Assembly (NCBI RefSeq): GCF_900099915.1
Contig: NZ_FNDB01000015.1
Coordinates: 21,574 to 85,573, forward strand
Direction: 5' to 3'
DNA from: Flavobacterium omnivorum
GTDB taxonomy: Bacteria; Bacteroidota; Bacteroidia; Flavobacteriales; Flavobacteriaceae
Length of the DNA stretch: 64,000 nt
Positions 63,681-64,000 of this stretch are shown here, one piece after another. Below the pieces are notes generated by a model. It was given only the letters and a program-made list of their open reading frames with translations. It made no database searches and was not told the origin of the DNA. The first letter of the stretch is position 1; each line of letters starts with the position of its first letter. The translations under genes and the position numbers were made by a program.

Positions 63681-64000
63681 TCATTGTTGTCCGATAAAAA
63701 AGAAGCCAAATTAATGGCTTCTTAAAATAATCGTAATTTAGAGTTGCAAAATTCAAATAACGATGGGTAAAAATAAGTATTTTTCGACTAAGTCTGTTTT
63801 CGGACAGCTGATTTCTTTAATAGATGATTCAATGGTTCAGAAAGCTGTTGAGAAATATGATTCAGACAGATATGTGAAAAGTTTTAAAAGTCAAGATCAT
63901 TTATTCAGTATGGTTTTTTGCTGTTTAGAAAAATGCAATTCATTGCGCGAAGTTGCTCAAGGAATGCTTGGTTTGTCGGGTAAAGAGGAAACTGTTAGAA
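63681..64000 (+). mobile_element. Left part of an IS4-family insertion sequence, cut by the window edge
   Basis: The transposase gene at 63763 is preceded by CATTGTTGTCCGATAAAAAA (about 63682-63701), which looks like a terminal repeat, and by a hairpin AAGAAGCC (63700-63707) / GGCTTCTT (63716-63723) that could stop inward transcription. The exact end and the target duplication cannot be fixed without the right end. A CCGGACAATAG at about 63223-63233 resembles part of the putative end in inverse orientation. Confidence 0.65.
63763..64000 (+). CDS. IS4-type transposase, N-terminal part (DUF4372-like), runs off the window
   Basis: The frame from the ATG at 63763 is open to the window end: 79 residues visible. 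It starts GKNKYFSTKSVFGQLISLID and continues KSFKSQDHLFSMVFCCLEKC and SLREVAQGMLGLSGKEETVR. That is the helical N-terminal DUF4372 region that precedes the DDE domain in a group of Bacteroidota IS4 transposases. The DDE catalytic residues lie beyond the window. No internal stop is seen, so the copy may be active. Confidence 0.88.
   Translation, partial: MGKNKYFSTKSVFGQLISLIDDSMVQKAVEKYDSDRYVKSFKSQDHLFSMVFCCLEKCNSLREVAQGMLGLSGKEETVR

Overview
The window looks like a chromosomal segment of a Flavobacterium-type member of the Bacteroidota. The evidence is the AT-rich sequence, the Bacteroidota promoter form (TTG or TTTG, then TAnnTTTG), the absence of Shine-Dalgarno sequences, several TTG starts, and family-typical genes: a TamL-type lipoprotein BamA homologue, bshA, a GH3/beta-lactamase fusion, a NagB/PIG-L fusion and a beta-propeller-type glutaminyl cyclase. 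I see no tRNA, rRNA, CRISPR array or prophage. The only RNA gene I can support is the small SRP RNA (minus strand, about 27357-27454).

Layout. 1-2146 is a decayed edge: the tail of an unknown protein, a possible transporter tail, and an acetyl-CoA hydrolase/transferase broken by 5' truncation and two frameshifts. 2147-6295 carries a hotdog thioesterase, a four-histidine cytochrome b, a NIPSNAP protein and a Na/Pi symporter. 6400-13752 is a tamB-tamL operon for outer-membrane assembly. 13929-15548 is an ABC-F protein with only one consensus composite ATP site. 15726-21749 is an amino-sugar locus: GH20 hexosaminidase and NagB on the minus strand, a divergent FucP-type permease on the plus strand, with a one-base frameshift in nagB; a fructose-6-phosphate aldolase/transaldolase follows. 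22591-22740 is a structured inverted-repeat element. 23241-25645 is an RsbQ-type hydrolase two bases upstream of a PAS-histidine kinase-receiver protein. 25854-26400 is a dead IS200/IS605-like element.

26440-40996 is mostly housekeeping: SDR, SRP RNA, glutaminyl cyclase, hutI and hutG, DEAD-box helicase, Hsp20, a TPR hybrid kinase, a dicarboxylate symporter, chorismate synthase, an LpxH-like phosphoesterase and small envelope proteins. 41075-57428 is envelope and redox: bshA, a P1B-2 metal ATPase following a deleted MFS gene, NagZ-beta-lactamase, a pair of Fe-S proteins, MlaD, two tandem amidases and LptD. 57485-61045 holds ridA and a pfkA-gap-amino-sugar-kinase run.

61547-64000 is a sulfide-oxidation remnant: an intact persulfide dioxygenase-rhodanese gene with two CRP-like palindromes upstream, a badly deleted sulfide:quinone oxidoreductase, and an IS4-type insertion sequence running off the right edge. 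The genes together suggest a chitin- or peptidoglycan-fragment-using, amino-acid-degrading aerobe. GlcNAc is released by GH20 and GH3 enzymes, imported by NagP, deaminated by NagB and passed to glycolysis. All assignments come from reading the sequence and from memory of protein families; no searches were run.
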